From: Tiliqua scincoides
Taxonomy: Eukaryota; Chordata; Lepidosauria; Squamata; Scincidae
Reading direction: 5' to 3'
DNA: 64,000 bases
Assembly (NCBI RefSeq): GCF_035046505.1
Contig: NC_089822.1
Location: 83,001,659-83,065,658, forward strand
Shown here: one piece after another, positions 44,840-56,701 of the stretch
Layout of the letters: each line of letters starts with the position of its first letter
How positions within the stretch are numbered: position 1 is the stretch's first letter
Notes under the pieces: generated by a model
The model's input: the letters and a program-made list of their open reading frames with translations, nothing else
Told to the model about the DNA's origin: nothing
The model's database searches: none
Translations under genes and position numbers: made by a program

Positions 44840-47590
44840 ATGGGGTGCGTGGGGTTTAGGGTGAAAACTGACAAGTGGATCAACAACTCTGCACCATGCA
44901 ACAGAAAACAGAAAACTACTGCCCTAAAGCTGGGCACCTGGAATGTTAGGACAATGACACCTGGCTTCTCTGATGACCTTCAAGAAATAGACGACGCACG
45001 CAAAACAGCTGTCATCGACATGGAGCTGAGCAGACTGCAGATGGACATCGTCGCCCTTCAAGAGACTAGGCTGCCAGATTCCGGATCTGTCAAGGAGAGA
45101 AATTTCTCATTTTTCTGGCAGGGAAAACCACCAAATGAAACCAGGGAACATGGCGTTGGCTTTGCGCTCAGAAATACCCTGCTGAAATCCATCATCCCAC
45201 CTACTGTGGGAAGTGAAAGAATTTTGTCCCTGCAGCTCCAGTCATCAGCAGGACCTATCACTCTCATCAGTGCTTATGCACCGACTCTGTCGTCTCCAGC
45301 AGAAGCCAAAGACAAATTCTATGATGACCTGGCCACCACTGTCAAGAAAATCCCTGTAAAAGAGCCATTGTTCATCCTCGGCGATTTCAATGCTAGAGTA
45401 GGTGCTGATAACAGTTCATGGCCCACTTGCTTAGGTCAGTTTGGCACTGGGAGGATGAACGAAAATGGCCAACGCCTGCTAGAGTTTTGCTGTCATCACG
45501 GTCTCTGTGTCAGCAACACGTTCTTCAACACAAAGCCCCAACATAGAGTCTCTTGGAGACATCCAAGATCAAAGCACTGGCACCAGCTCGACCTGATCCT
45601 CACCAGACGCTCCAGCCTTCCCAGCATCAAGATCACATGCAGTTATCATGGTGCTGCCTGCGACACTGACCACTCCCTGGTGTGCAGCAGAGTGAAACTG
45701 CAAACAAAGCGACTGTATCACACGAAAAAGGAAGGAAGACCTCGCATTGATACCAGCAAGACCCGGGATCAGAGAAAAGTGGAGGAATTTGCACAAGCGC
45801 TTGAGGAATCTCTTCCAGGCCCGGCCGACGCAAACGCATCCAACAGATGGGAACATTTGAAGAATACCGTTTACAACACCGCCTTGTCCATATTCGGAAA
45901 GAAGACCAACAAGGCGGCAGACTGGTTTGAAGCCCACTCTGAGGAGTTGACACCAGTCATTGAGGAAAAGAGGAGAGCTCAAGCAGCATACAAGGCCTGT
46001 CCCAGTGAGCGCAACCTGCAGGTCCTCCGAACTGCTCACAGCAAAGTCCAACAGACTGCCAGGAGATGTGCTAACGACTACTGGCTCCAGCTCTGTTCCG
46101 AGATACAGATAGCAGCTGACACGGGCAACATCAAGGGGATGTATGATGGTATCAAGCAGGCCCTAGGTCCAACACAGAAGAAAATTGCCCCTCTGAAGTC
46201 TGCCACAGGCGAGGTCATCCAAGATCGGGCGCAGCAGATGGAACGCTGGGTGCAGCACTACTCTGAGCTATATTCCAGAGAAAATGTAGTCACCGAAGAA
46301 GCACTGAACAACATTGAGTGCCTGCCTGTGCTGGAAGAGCTTGACAGTGAACCAACCCTAGAAGAACTTCACGTGGCCCTGGACTCCCTTGCCTTTGGCA
46401 AGGCACCTGGAAAAGACAGCATCCCTGCTGAAGTCCTAAAATGCTGCAAAGAGATCATCGTCACTGAGCTGCATGAAATCCTCTGTCTCTGCTGGAGAGA
46501 AGGTGGAGTACCTCAAGACATGAGGGATGCAAACATCATCACGCTGTACAAGAACAAAGGTGACAGGGGTGACTGCAACAACTACCGCGGCATCTCTCTC
46601 CTTAGCGTTGTAGGAAAGCTGTTTGCCCGAGTTGTACTAAAGAGGCTCCAGGTACTTGCAGAGAGCGTCTATCCAGAATCGCAGTGTGGATTCCAAGCCA
46701 ACAGGTCCACCACTGATATGGTATTCTCCCTTAGACAACTGCAGGAGAAATGCAGGGAACAACGACAGCCACTCTTTATAGCCTTCATAGATCTCACAAA
46801 GGCTTTCGACCTGGTCAGCAGAGACGGCCTCTTCAAGATTCTCCCCAAGATTGGATGTCCACCCAGGCTTCTCAGCATCATCAGATCTTTCCACAAGGAC
46901 ATGAAGGGCACTGTTGTCTTCGATGGCTCCACATCAGACCCTTTTGACATCCGAAGCGGAGTGAAGCAGGGCTGTGTTCTTGCACCAGCCTTGTTTGGGA
47001 TTTTCTTCGCTGTCCTGCTGAAGCAGGCCTTTGGAACTGCAACAGAAGGCATCTATCTCCGGACCAGATCAGACGGAAAGCTCTTCAACCTCTCCAGACT
47101 GAGAGCAAAATCCAAAGTCCAGCTGAAATGTCTGCGTGACTTCCTCTTTGCCGACGATGCAGCTGTCACTACCCACTCTGCCAAAGATCTCCAGCAGCTC
47201 ATGGATCGTTTTAGCAAGGCCTGCCAAGATTTTGGACTGACAATCAGCCTTAAGAAAACACAGGTCATGGTTCAGGATGTGGAATCACCTCCCTGCATTA
47301 CAATCTCTGAGCATGAACTGGAGGTTGTCCATGACTTTGTGTACCTTGGCTCAACGATCTCCGACACTCATTCTCTCGATACCGAGCTAAACAAGCGCAT
47401 CGGTAAAGCAGCTACCACGTTTTCCAGACTCACAAAGAGAGTCTGGTCCAACAAGAAGCTGACGGAACATACCAAGATCCAGGTCTACAGAGCTTGTGTC
47501 CTGAATACACTCCTGTACTGCAGCGAGTCATGGACTCTTCGCTCACAACAGGAGAGGAAACTGAGCGCTTTCCACATGCGCAGCCTCTGA
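44840..47590 (+). CDS. LINE-B polyprotein: APE endonuclease and reverse transcriptase
   Basis: The frame is open for 916 codons. The endonuclease begins LGTWNVRTM (near residue 31) and shows ALQETRLPD with Glu75, SAYAPT, LGDFNARVG, SKHWHQLDL and DTDHSL. RT blocks follow: FGKAPGKDSIP, NNYRGISLLSV, SQCGFQANRSTTDM, IDLTKAFDLV, GVKQGCVLAPALF and catalytic FADD at residues 770-773. All catalytic residues are present. It ends at TGA 47588-47590, where a CGA arginine codon (HMRSLRRILG) is the likely ancestor, a CpG change. The frame continues beyond. The first ATG used here is upstream of the conserved start, and an internal ATG could serve instead. Confidence 0.93.
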   Translation: MGCVGFRVKTDKWINNSAPCNRKQKTTALKLGTWNVRTMTPGFSDDLQEIDDARKTAVIDMELSRLQMDIVALQETRLPDSGSVKERNFSFFWQGKPPNETREHGVGFALRNTLLKSIIPPTVGSERILSLQLQSSAGPITLISAYAPTLSSPAEAKDKFYDDLATTVKKIPVKEPLFILGDFNARVGADNSSWPTCLGQFGTGRMNENGQRLLEFCCHHGLCVSNTFFNTKPQHRVSWRHPRSKHWHQLDLILTRRSSLPSIKITCSYHGAACDTDHSLVCSRVKLQTKRLYHTKKEGRPRIDTSKTRDQRKVEEFAQALEESLPGPADANASNRWEHLKNTVYNTALSIFGKKTNKAADWFEAHSEELTPVIEEKRRAQAAYKACPSERNLQVLRTAHSKVQQTARRCANDYWLQLCSEIQIAADTGNIKGMYDGIKQALGPTQKKIAPLKSATGEVIQDRAQQMERWVQHYSELYSRENVVTEEALNNIECLPVLEELDSEPTLEELHVALDSLAFGKAPGKDSIPAEVLKCCKEIIVTELHEILCLCWREGGVPQDMRDANIITLYKNKGDRGDCNNYRGISLLSVVGKLFARVVLKRLQVLAESVYPESQCGFQANRSTTDMVFSLRQLQEKCREQRQPLFIAFIDLTKAFDLVSRDGLFKILPKIGCPPRLLSIIRSFHKDMKGTVVFDGSTSDPFDIRSGVKQGCVLAPALFGIFFAVLLKQAFGTATEGIYLRTRSDGKLFNLSRLRAKSKVQLKCLRDFLFADDAAVTTHSAKDLQQLMDRFSKACQDFGLTISLKKTQVMVQDVESPPCITISEHELEVVHDFVYLGSTISDTHSLDTELNKRIGKAATTFSRLTKRVWSNKKLTEHTKIQVYRACVLNTLLYCSESWTLRSQQERKLSAFHMRSL

Positions 47591-48100
47591 CGCATCCTCG
47601 GCATCACCTGGCAGGACAAAGTTCCAAACAACACAGTCCTGGAACGTGCTGGAATCCCTAGCATGTATTCACTGCTGAAACAGAGACGCCTGCGTTGGCT
47701 CGGTCATGTCGTGAGAATGGATGATGGCCGGATCCCAAAGGATCTCCTCTATGGAGAACTCGTGCAAGGAAAGCGCCCTACAGGTAGACCACAGCTGCGA
47801 TACAAGGACATCTGCAAGAGGGATCTGAAGGCCTTAGGGATGGACCTCAACAAGTGGGAAACCCTGGCCTCTGAGCGGCCCGCTTGGAGGCAGGCAGTGC
47901 AGCATGGCCTTTCTCAGTTTGAAGAGACACTTTGCTAACAGTCTGAGGCTAAGAGGCAAAGAAGGAAGGCCCATAGCCAGGGAGACAGACCAGGGACAGA
48001 CTGCACTTGCTCCCGGTGTGGAAGGGATTGTCACTCCCGGATTGGCCTTTTCAGCCACACTAGACGCTGTGCCAGAACCACCTTTCAGAGCGCGATACCA
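47591..48100 (+). pseudogene. LINE-B C-terminal region and zinc finger after the stop
   Basis: In the same frame as the main ORF, the sequence reads RILGITWQDKVPNNTVL, MYSLLKQRRLRWLGHVVRM and RYKDICKRDLKALGM to TAA at 47936-47938. It then continues to CSRCGRDCHSRIGLFSHTRRC at about 48008-48072, a C2HC-type finger with the same spacing as the end of LINE-A. The intact ancestor therefore probably had a C-terminal finger and about 1,080 residues. Confidence 0.8.
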
Positions 48101-48127
48101 TAGTCTTTCGAGACTGAAGGTTGCCAA
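48095..48127 (+). promoter_or_regulatory. LINE-B 3' tail shared with 5S SINEs
   Basis: Begins ATACCATAGTCTTTCG and ends GAAGGTTGCCAA. The same 33 bases end both 5S-derived SINEs (positions 752-720 and 42917-42885, minus strand) without a mismatch. It is the likely recognition site of the LINE-B reverse transcriptase. Confidence 0.9.
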
Positions 48128-49207
48128 TACATTGCAAAGATGTCTTGTGAATGTGCACTTAGTAGTAAACTATGAGAAAATGATTTCAGTGATTTTTCCA
48201 GACTGTGGTTTAAGCATATTTAACTGTGGTTAAATATTGATTTCACTGTGTGGAAGTGAATACAAAAGATGTATTCACTAAAGGAATCTCAATGCGGCAC
48301 ATCACAGTGATGTTAACTTGTTCAAAATGCATAACTGTATTCTCAGTCAGTTCTTGGGTACATTCTCCCATCTTTTCCCTCCTTCTTTATCTCCTCCCTG
48401 ACTTCCTCTGTTGTTACTCTTCCTCTGCTACTGTTCTCATCTTTTAAAACTAAAATCAAAAGCAAATCTACAGTCTCATGTCCCAATGTATTTTAGAGAA
48501 CATTGTCCCAGACAGATACTTCATGGTTTTGAGGCCCATTTGAAATTCCCATCAGGGCCCATGAGAATGTGCCCAGGGTCACGAGGGGGGCCTTGCAGCC
48601 AAAGGAGGGAGCCAGAATTTTTGTGGGATCGCATTAAATGTTTACATATATTGTGTGAAAACGCGCATTCACATTTTGGGTAAGCCTACATAGTTTTATA
48701 TATTGTAATACGGGGCCTAGGAGAGGGGGGTAAAGGGGGTAATTTGTACCCAGGCCCAGGATCAGAAAGGGGGCCCAGGAAATTCCTGGGATCTTACCTT
48801 TTCCAGTGCTTATGAAAGCACAGACATAAGGGGTTAGGATTGCGCCCTTTGTTGTGTAAACAGACGCTCTGCTGCAGGCTATGGGAAACCGATTGCCTCA
48901 TTAAGAGCCTCCTTGTTGTGCCTTGACTGCCATCATATATGTGATCTGCTGTTAAGCAGAAGGTTGTTAAGCGACGTGTGCCTGTATGCGGGATGGGAGA
49001 GCCTTGCTTCCAGTACCCTCCCCCTTTTCCAGTTCTGGAAATCTTTAACAAGATTTCTTAGGGGAAGTGCTGAATGGGAACAGGATTGACCAACAGAGTT
49101 CTTGAATAGAGTTCTCCACCCTTCATGAGGAAATAGTTGTAAATAGAGACATAACTCGAAAAGAATCCTGTGCCTGGCAGCAAAGTCTGAGATCCTCATT
49201 GCCATCT
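48128..49207. other. No recognisable feature
   Basis: One TWA-like right end (TTAGGATTGCGCCC) lies near 48836-48849 without a mate. No coding similarity. Confidence 0.4.
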
Positions 49208-50125
49208 TAAGAACATAAGAACAGCCCCACTGGATCAGGCCATAGGCCCATCTAGTCCAGCTTCCTGTATCTCATAGCGACCCACCAAATGCCCCAGGGA
49301 GCACACCAGATAACAAGTGACCTCATTCTGGTGCCCTCCCTTGCATCTGGCATTCTGACATAGCCCATTTCTGAAATCAGGAGGTTGCACATACACATCA
49401 TGGCTTGTAACCCATAATGGATTTTTCCTCCAGAAACTTGTCCAATCCCCTTTTAAAGGCGTCCAGGCCAGGCGCCATCACCACATCCTGTGGCAAGGAG
49501 TTCCACAGACCAACCACACGCTGAGTAAAGAAATGTTTTCTTTTGTCTGTTCTAACTCTCCTAACACACAATTTTAGTGGATGTCCCCTGGTTCTGGTGT
49601 TATGTGAGAGTGTAAAGAGCATCTCCCTATCCACTCTGTCCATCCTCTAACCAGGTCCTATGTACCACACAATATTAAATCCAGAGTGACCTGTCCTCTG
49701 GTGGGCTCCATGACTAGCTGCTCTAACATTAACATCTCTAACCAGGTCCTGTGTACCGCACAATATTAAATCCAGAGTCACCTGCCCTCTGGTGGGCTCC
49801 ATGACTTGCTGCTCTAAGCCACAGTCATTTAGCATGTCAAGGAATCCGGTCTCCTTTTTGTGACCAGAACACAAATTGACTCAATCAATATGAGGATAAT
49901 TGAAGTCCCCCATGATTACAACCCTGTCCATCCTTTTCACCTCCCTGAACTGTTTCCTCATTTCAAGGTCCCCTTCCGGTTTCTAGTCTGGAGGACGATA
50001 GTACGCCCCCAGTATTACATCACTCCTCAGACCTGGTAATTTAACCCATAGAGATTCTATGGAGTCGGACCCCCCTTCAATGTCTAGATTCTATGGAGTC
50101 GGACCCACCTTCAATCTCTATACTA
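49208..50125 (-). mobile_element. CR1 with the RT domain deleted
   Basis: Minus-strand CR1. From the right: endonuclease part (GDFNYPHID, CGLEQ, EPTRGQVTLDLIL), a 90-bp tandem repeat of the EPTRG block, then at about 49649 a jump straight to RMDRVDREMLFTLSHNTRTRG, the last part of ORF2, 3' UTR and TTCTTATG tail. Compared with the full-length CR1 here, about 1.9 kb covering the whole RT is missing. A second, 35-bp tandem duplication lies at about 50055-50120 (AGATTCTATGGAGTCGGACC twice). The 5' part is truncated. It cannot encode an active protein. Confidence 0.88.
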
Positions 50126-50816
50126 AAAAATACTCAGGATTTTTTTATCCCTGCTCTCCCTGGGTAAGCCTCCAAATTTTCCTTCTTCCTTCTCTCCTCT
50201 TCTATTAAGTCTCCATGCTTGTGCTTCCTTTCCTTTTTAAGGATTTCCTCCTCTGTAGATGGCAAGCACTTGTGTTTAGGGCCTAGTCATATGAACATTG
50301 AATAGCTTTTTGATTTTGATTCCCTTTCAAAGATGGTTTGCTGCACCTTCACCCTCCCTTCCCTCTTCCTTCTGAACCATTGAGCTGTGCCATTGGCCAC
50401 TGCACAGGAACCTAGGATACCAAAGGAATTTCTCCTGTGCTCACATATTTATGTGTATCTGAAAAGTACACTTGGTAACAGTCTGTAACAGTGCCTGGGA
50501 GAGATAGTGATGGGCTAGATCTGGAACAAACAAATGGAAACTTAATCAAGACACTGCACAGGTTGTTTTGCTCTGGATGAGAGCCCATCATGGAGGATAA
50601 GTTCATCCTTTTGTATTTACCAGGGTTGCCCTCCCTCTGAAGAAACCAGTGCACAGCATGCTTTTGGGCCCAGTTTCCTCCAGGCAGCAGATGTCATTCA
50701 TATTCTGAATACATTTTTGGATGGTTCATCAGCTGCATCCTTTCTGAACAACATGCAGTTCAACAGGAGACCATTTTCTATCATCCCTAAATCTGAAATT
50801 TAATTCTCAACCAGAG
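50126..50816. other. No recognisable feature
   Basis: No coding similarity or repeat ends. Confidence 0.35.
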
Positions 50817-53258
50817 CAGTGGTTCCGAAACTGTGTGCGTGCGTGGACAACCAGTGGGTCACGGTCTAATTTTTGGTGGTTTGCAAAACTGGTGGGGCAG
50901 ATTAGGGTATGTGCATCAAGGGTTAAACAACCTGCTATTTAGGGGGAGCACTGCTTCCCATAAAAACGAATGTCCTGACTGACTCATCCATACCCGGCCC
51001 AAACCCCTAGACCTAGAAATATGAAACTTGGAGAGTATATTCCTTGCATGATATAAGGACCCACTAAGAAGGGATTTTTTAGAAATTTGACTCCTAAGGG
51101 ATCAACAGGGGTAAAAACCACATTTTTTTTCACATTTTCACATTTTTTTCATGTTTTTTTCACATGTTTTCACAGATTCAATATCTTTTAGGCCTTTCAA
51201 CTTGGTTTTTGCTTACAAAAGTTGCCATACAAATGCTTAAAAACATAATTCAGGACTTCGCCCCAATCAACTCCTAAAGGAGCCCTTCCTATTACTTAGA
51301 CCTGGCTGACTTTTTCACTTGTGCTACTGCCTGAGAGAGCCCTATGGCCTACGTGGCAACCGAGGCCAGGCCGGCCCTTTTAACTTCACCCTTTTTAAGT
51401 CGGTATGCAAAGGGGTAGTAGCAGTAAAATAACGGAAAAATCACAGTCATTTTAGTGTTTACTCTGAACAGTAAAAAGAAGTGTATTTCTGACGCAGTGT
51501 AAAGTTCTGCTACCCCAAGATTTTGACAAGTCTTTCTCCTGAGAACCTGTGCTATTGCCAACCCTTGCTCTGCTTATCCCAGTGTTCCAGTGAGAGGAGA
51601 GTTAGGAAGGGGCACTGGCTCAAGAGTTGTGTGTTGCAGTCTAGCTTCCCTCACACGAGGCAGGTGTAGAGGAGTTGCAAGGCAGTGCGCAGCAGGTGAT
51701 GGGCAAGGTGTACAACAGATCCTTGGTGCTGATTGAGGGCGCAGTGTTGGCTTTGGGGGGGCAGGGCTTGCCACAGTATGGTGTGCCTCAGCCAACAAGG
51801 TCTGGTGGAATCTTGGGGAACAGGGACTATCTGAGGGAGACCAGCTACAACATGAATGCCTTGGCACAAGTGGTGTCAAATAATGAGTGTTCACTGACAA
51901 TTGAGCAGCTTGCTGTCTTTTGACATGCCCTTAACAGCATTGAGTCAGGTGCTAAGTAGGTCTTTTTACTGGATGCTCCTTGGTGTACTGGGCAGACCTT
52001 CCTCATCAACTTGCTTCTGGCGAAGGTAAAGAGTAATCGTGGCATCACTTTGGCTGTTGCTTCCTCTGGTGTTACTGCTACACTGTTGGAGGGAGGCAAG
52101 ACGGCCCAGGCTGCCTTTAAGCATCTCAGAAACACCCCTGTGCAGCATCTCAAAACAAAACATGGCCCAAGTCCTGCGGGACTGTAAGCTCATAGTTTGA
52201 TATGAGAGCACCATGGTGCACAAGGGAGGTTTTGAGACACTGAGCATAACCCTCAAAAACATCAGGGGCAACGACGGAGTAATGGAGAAAGTCACAGTGC
52301 TGCTGGCTGGAGACTTGTGGCAGACTCTGCTAGTAGTACCAAGGGGAACTTGAGCTGACGAGGTTGAGGCAAGTCCTTGTATCTATGGCCCCTCATCTGG
52401 AAACTCCCAGGAAGAACATTGAGCTCCACTTCAGGGGCAATGTCTCCTCTGGGCAGTTCTCCAAACTCCTCGTCAAAATAGGTGATGGAGAGTATCTGGA
52501 GACTGAAGGAAAGGTTATACCATCCCTGCAGGCTTGGGCTCAGTGGTGACGACCCTAGCAGACCTCACAATCAGGATATACCCTGATATCACTGATATCA
52601 AAGAGAGTGATATTCATGGAGTGGCTGTGTGCTCATGCCATTCCGACCCCCAAGAACGATAAGGCTGTCGTCATTAATGACACTCTTCTTAAGTTGTTCG
52701 AAGGGGCAGAAATGGAGTACAGGTCTGTGGACTCAGTGGTGCAAACTGATGACATGATCCACTACCCCATGGAATTCTTCAGCATGTTCAACCTAGCCCA
52801 CAAGCTTCTCCTCAAAATGGCAGCTGTATTTTGCGCTGGATACAGCGTAGGTCTCCTGGCCTGCCTGTTCCAGCGCAACTTAGGATTGCGCTGTTAATTC
52901 GTTTTCCTTTTCTTTTGCGAATACCTTTGCAAAGCATGGGTACTATGCTATTATAGCACAAAACCATTTCAAAATACAAAAATAACAATTTATTCCACAA
53001 AAAGATTTGATGTCACCATGACTTTCAATAATTACAGGGTCAGGGTGTTGCTTGAAATAGGGTAGTTGTGCTAAATTTCAGTTGTTCATTGCAGTCAAAG
53101 GAAAGTTATTTGGAGTTAAAATAGATATAAAGCAGTTAAATACCATAGCCTAACATGAATATTTCAATAGTCACCATTATAGCCACAGAGGTTTGAGCAT
53201 CTGGTAAAGTGAAACTTTTTTAGGTGGATCCTGATGCTAAAAAGTTTGGGAACCACTG
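50817..53258. mobile_element. hAT-like ends enclosing a Helitron fossil
   Basis: CAGTGGTTCCGAAAC (50817) is matched by the inverse GTTTGGGAACCACTG ending at 53258. The flanks AACCAGAG and AACTACAA match at 5 of 8 bases. The span of 2,442 bp contains no hAT transposase but holds the Helitron helicase remnant. Alternatively, the two ends belong to separate elements. Confidence 0.5.
51675..52825 (+). pseudogene. Helitron-type PIF1-like helicase remnant
   Basis: Frame 3 reads YNRSLVLIEGAVLALGGQ, GLPQYGVPQP and NNECSLTIEQ. Then come DAPWCTGQTFLIN (51972), LLEGGKTA (about 52087), ESTMVHKGGF (about 52208) and VTVLLAGDLWQTL. GLGSVVTTLADLTIRIYPDI (about 52534) and INDTLLKLFEGAEMEYRSVD (52673) follow, the last in frame 2. 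These are the motifs of the SF1 helicase at the C-terminus of Helitron RepHel proteins. The Walker A consensus GGTGKT reads WCTGQT, so the key lysine is lost. Stops lie at 51921-51923 and elsewhere, and the frame changes at least twice. The Rep domain is not seen. After 52825 it runs into a half TWA-MITE ending AGGATTGCGCTG-TTA. Confidence 0.85.
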
Positions 53259-53283
53259 AACTACAAGCTTTCTTTCTTTCTTA

Positions 53284-53456
53284 GGGCTCAATCCTATCCC
53301 ATTTTTCAGTGCTGGTGCAACTGTACAAGTGTGTCTGTATCCTGTGGTGGGGAGGCACTCACAGAGACCTCCTCACAGTATAGGAACATTTGTTCCCTTA
53401 CCTCAGTGCTGCATTGTGGCTGCACTGGTGCTGGAAAGTTGGATAGGATTGGGCCC
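53284..53456. mobile_element. TWA-family MITE with clean TTA duplication
   Basis: GGGCTCAATCCTATCC at the left and GGATAGGATTGGGCCC at the right are inverted repeats with one mismatch, and TTA flanks both sides (53281-53283, 53457-53459). At 173 bp it is the cleanest copy of the family here. No coding content. Confidence 0.85.
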
Positions 53457-53650
53457 TTACTTACTTACTTATTCCTCCTCTCTAGTTGTGGCCTTTATTT
53501 CTCTGAGATTCATTCACCACTTGCAGTTAAAGGTTGCTGTAACTTTTCTGTGTCCTAAATCTGTTCACACAAAAGAGGTTTATGACTTCCCAAGTTAGCT
53601 ACACTTTATTCCTTTGCTGTTTTACTGCATTTCAGTTCTTATTTCAACAG

Positions 53651-54420
<770 letters not shown>

Positions 54421-54837
54421 GTGTTTGGTCAACAAAAGTTGAGTGTCATTTGCATCAAACAGTTGATGTTTGAAAAATTCCTATTTCTTCAGTGTTCATA
54501 TGAAATGTAGATGAAGTACCACACTTGTTCTTGTTTTTCAAAAAATAAAATTTGTCAGTGTTTCCCTGTCATTTCCTAGATTTCATGGATTGATCCTTGC
54601 TCTTAATTTCCCTTATTGGAAGATCTCCAAGGGATTTCACTCAGGGGCCTAACAGGACCTTTGGCTCCTCACTGAGATCTTTGATGGGAAGGGGTTAGCT
54701 TCTTTGTGCAGGTTCCCAACTGAATGAGAAAGACTGAGGCTCTCTGCTTATTCTTCTGAGGTTAATGCCTGAAGCCTCTGGGCATTTGTATCTCAGTCAT
54801 TGTCCCAGGTTGGTTTCCAGCACCAATCACTATGATA

Positions 54838-55019
54838 CAGTGAACTCTCTATTTAACAGACTTTGATTTTACAGAATTCAGAAATGGACACTTTCTACTC
54901 CATTAAAAATTAGTCATATACGTTTTGCACATGTATGTCTCTCTTGACTTTTGGATTCAGTGGACTTTCAACATTAATGGAGCCCCTTCCTGTTATTCCA
55001 TTAAACTGAGGGTTCACTC
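54838..55019. mobile_element. Tigger-like MITE, 182 bp
   Basis: TA then CAGTGAACTCTCTATTTAAC at the left; ATTAAACTGAGGGTTCACT at the right is a worn inverse. Non-coding. Called from ends and size only. Confidence 0.6.
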
Positions 55020-56439
55020 AATTTAATTTAAATCAAATTGGTTTGCCGTCTTTATTAGGAGAAGTTATAACATCCTAATACTCCCCAATACAGTAATTGC
55101 TTGCCTACAATTTTGCTTTGTTCTGACAATCAAAATAACACTGAACTCTCTTACCTAAACTGTTACACAAATCTCACCCAGACCAGATTGTACCAGTCCT
55201 TTTATTGTCCGTCAGGAAGGACAACAGCAGACATTGACCACAACGCACTGAGACTGTAATGGAAATGGCTCTCCCAAGCCCATGCTAGTTTGGCACCAGC
55301 CAAGTTTTATAGTTGGCTGTTCAATAAAGGTATATAGTTGAAGGAGGAGGATGTGGACAAAGTTTAGTCAGCAGATACTTATGGCCCAATGCTGTCCCCC
55401 GCTAGTGTGCAGAGATACAAATTCAGCAGCCACTTGTATTCTGCGCGCTAGTAGCGAACCAGGCAGACTGGGAGAGGTAGGTTAAAAATTTTACTTTCCT
55501 GTGGCTGTCTGAGCTCTTATGGGAATCTTCAGATAAATGTCCGCTTAGATCTTTTGCTTGCTTAGATCTGAAATGTGGCAGTGGGTGTGTCTGGGCTGGG
55601 CCAGTGGGATAGGTTTTCTCAACCACTGCTCCCACTTAGATCGTCCCCAAATCCACCCTTGATCTGTCCCTACTGCCAGCTGACACCAGTTGGTGGCCAG
55701 TCTGCAGAGCGCTGCTGGTACTGTAAGATTCAGAGGGTCTTACACTGTTGACAGCTCCACAGAACAGCAGAGCGGTTGCCACAATTATGTCCCACAGGAT
55801 ATGCTGGTGGAACTTGTGGCTCATCAGTGTATCCTGCAAATAGGAGTGGGCTGTTGGTTATTTAAAACATATATCCTGCCTTTCCCTTCCACTCTGAAGT
55901 TGTTCTGGGAGGCTGGCAACACAAAGATAAACCAGTATCAAAATATGATGAAAACAGCAGCATAAAATGCATTGAGAATAACCCAAGTGTCGAAACCAAA
56001 GGAAGATGATCCTTTTGCCTGTACACCCCCAAAAATGCATGGGACAAAGCACTGTGAGTTTTTTGCATGCAAATCTACAGCAAGAACTGTATAACCTAAA
56101 ACTCATCCCCCAGTAAGTGTAGATTCCTAAATTGCAGGAGAAAACTTCTGTCCCTATACAGCCTTTTTGTTACCAGAGCTGATTTCTTGATTTATTTTCT
56201 ATTAGTCCCTAATAATCACAGGTTCTCCCCACTCCGTTCTCCCTGGCCCCACCTTCCACTCCCTGCCCACCCACCCCAAGGGGCCGCCCATTGCCCACCC
56301 TGCCCAGGAAGCCTCCCTCCCTCCTCCTCCCCGCCCCCCACGCCTACTTTTTCCGCTTGTGTCAGCGCATGCAGGCCGACACAAGCGGCTGAGGGGAAGC
56401 CGGCATGGAGGCGTATGTCAGCCTCTGCAGGCCAGCGCT
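55020..56439. other. Unassigned
   Basis: Includes a minus-strand L2-like scrap near 55855-55900 (CATATATCCTGCCTTTCCC). No coding similarity. Confidence 0.35.
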
Positions 56440-56515
56440 TTTTGGCACATTTGTGACCCTCCTAGGCTGACCCAAGGGACTTGGGCCGGCATAGGATGCA
56501 GTTTGGATTGCGCCC
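56440..56515 (-). mobile_element. TWA-family MITE fragment
   Basis: The minus strand reads GGGCGCAATCC, GGCCCAAGTCCCTTGGGTC and AGGAGGGTCACAAATGTGC, the same order as 42600-42670 on the plus strand. The right flank on the plus strand is TAA. Confidence 0.6.
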
Positions 56516-56701
56516 TAAGATATTTTCCAGAAATTAAAATAGATTTTCCATTTAGAAATAATACTGTGGCTACATCTGCTGACACTATATCATCTCCTAT
56601 ATCACTTACCTAGTACATTTTTAATGCAATTGGAATTATGATTTATTAAAATGCACCCTTGGAATAAAAACACAACACCTACAATACCTACACAACAACT
56701 A

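Larger units (their letters stand above)
44193..48127 (+). mobile_element. LINE-B: nearly intact APE-type LINE
   Basis: A 3.9-kb LINE with a 647-bp 5' UTR, a single ORF (endonuclease, RT, C-terminal zinc finger) and a short 3' UTR ending in the 33-base tail (48095-48127) shared with the 5S SINEs. The start CCCTGGGGGCTG matches the start of the derivative at 16464-16932, so this copy appears full length. It has one nonsense codon within the RT C-terminus and another before the zinc finger. Flanking repeats are not convincing (TATATTTGC before, TACATTGC after). Clade is uncertain; a single ORF beginning directly with the endonuclease fits RTE, Vingi or related clades. Confidence 0.92.
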
